From positions 1-15,766 of the forward strand of contig JADYZK010000481.1 in NCBI GenBank assembly GCA_020853175.1: a DNA stretch of 15,766 bases, in the 5' to 3' direction. Below, piece after piece: positions 15,603 to 15,766 of this stretch. Every line of letters begins with the position of its first letter. The first letter of the stretch is position 1. The position numbers were made by a program, and so were the translations under genes. The notes beneath the pieces were generated by a model. It was not told the origin of the DNA. It saw nothing but the letters and a program-made list of their open reading frames with translations, and searched no databases. The DNA is from Bacteroidales bacterium (GTDB taxonomy: Bacteria; Bacteroidota; Bacteroidia; Bacteroidales; F082).

Positions 15603-15662
15603 CTAAATAAATTGATTGTCAATTGGGTTTTTCTTCACTAACAATCAAGATGAACGTTTTTT

Positions 15663-15751
<89 letters not shown>

Positions 15752-15766
15752 GCACAATCTTATTAA

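Overview
The window looks like a chromosomal segment from a member of the Bacteroidota; I cannot fix the order or family. Four things point there. Upstream regions carry the Bacteroidota -7 promoter element TAnnTTTG, sometimes with a TTG about 19 bases upstream. Most genes lack a clear Shine-Dalgarno sequence. The tRNA genes do not encode CCA. Several proteins are of kinds typical of that phylum: a GlmU-like sugar-nucleotide protein, a LuxC-like acyl-CoA reductase beside serC, a phosphoglycerate dehydrogenase with lysine at the catalytic histidine position, DUF1015, and a type B L31. I see no insertion sequence, phage gene, CRISPR array, attachment site or broken gene. The region reads as ordinary core genome with some under-characterised genes.

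Left part (1-8604, all minus strand). From right to left in transcription order: an acyl-CoA reductase (LuxC family), rpmE2 (ribosomal protein L31 type B) with a strong promoter and strong terminator, a GlmU-family protein, then a run of lon protease, an NAD(P)H oxidoreductase of flavodoxin fold joined to lon by an ATGA overlap, and an orphan lipoprotein solute-binding protein. It ends in thrS, which has its own promoter and is cut by the window edge after 262 codons.

Middle part (8736-12724, plus strand). This is a compact probable operon: serC, phosphoglycerate dehydrogenase, a four-helix-bundle protein, DUF1015, and a 58-residue helix-turn-helix protein whose start codon overlaps the DUF1015 stop. 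The first two genes give the first two steps of serine synthesis from 3-phosphoglycerate. No serB is seen here. DUF1015 carries a DGHHR motif that suggests a ParB/SerK-like fold, so a role in serine/phosphoserine metabolism is an attractive inference. A long bidirectional terminator closes the operon and also serves the converging gene.

Right part (12853-15766). On the minus strand, a membrane-anchored metallophosphoesterase is followed 4 bases later by a secreted alkaline phosphatase resembling the compact TAB5 type. Diverging from them on the plus strand is a well-formed promoter followed by tRNA-Pro(TGG) and tRNA-Ser(GCT).

The most useful leads are the serine cluster (Lys-type dehydrogenase, DUF1015, small HTH), the metallophosphoesterase with a Tat-like motif after four membrane segments, a perfect 10-bp hairpin inside the four-helix-bundle gene, and start-codon corrections supported by promoter positions.
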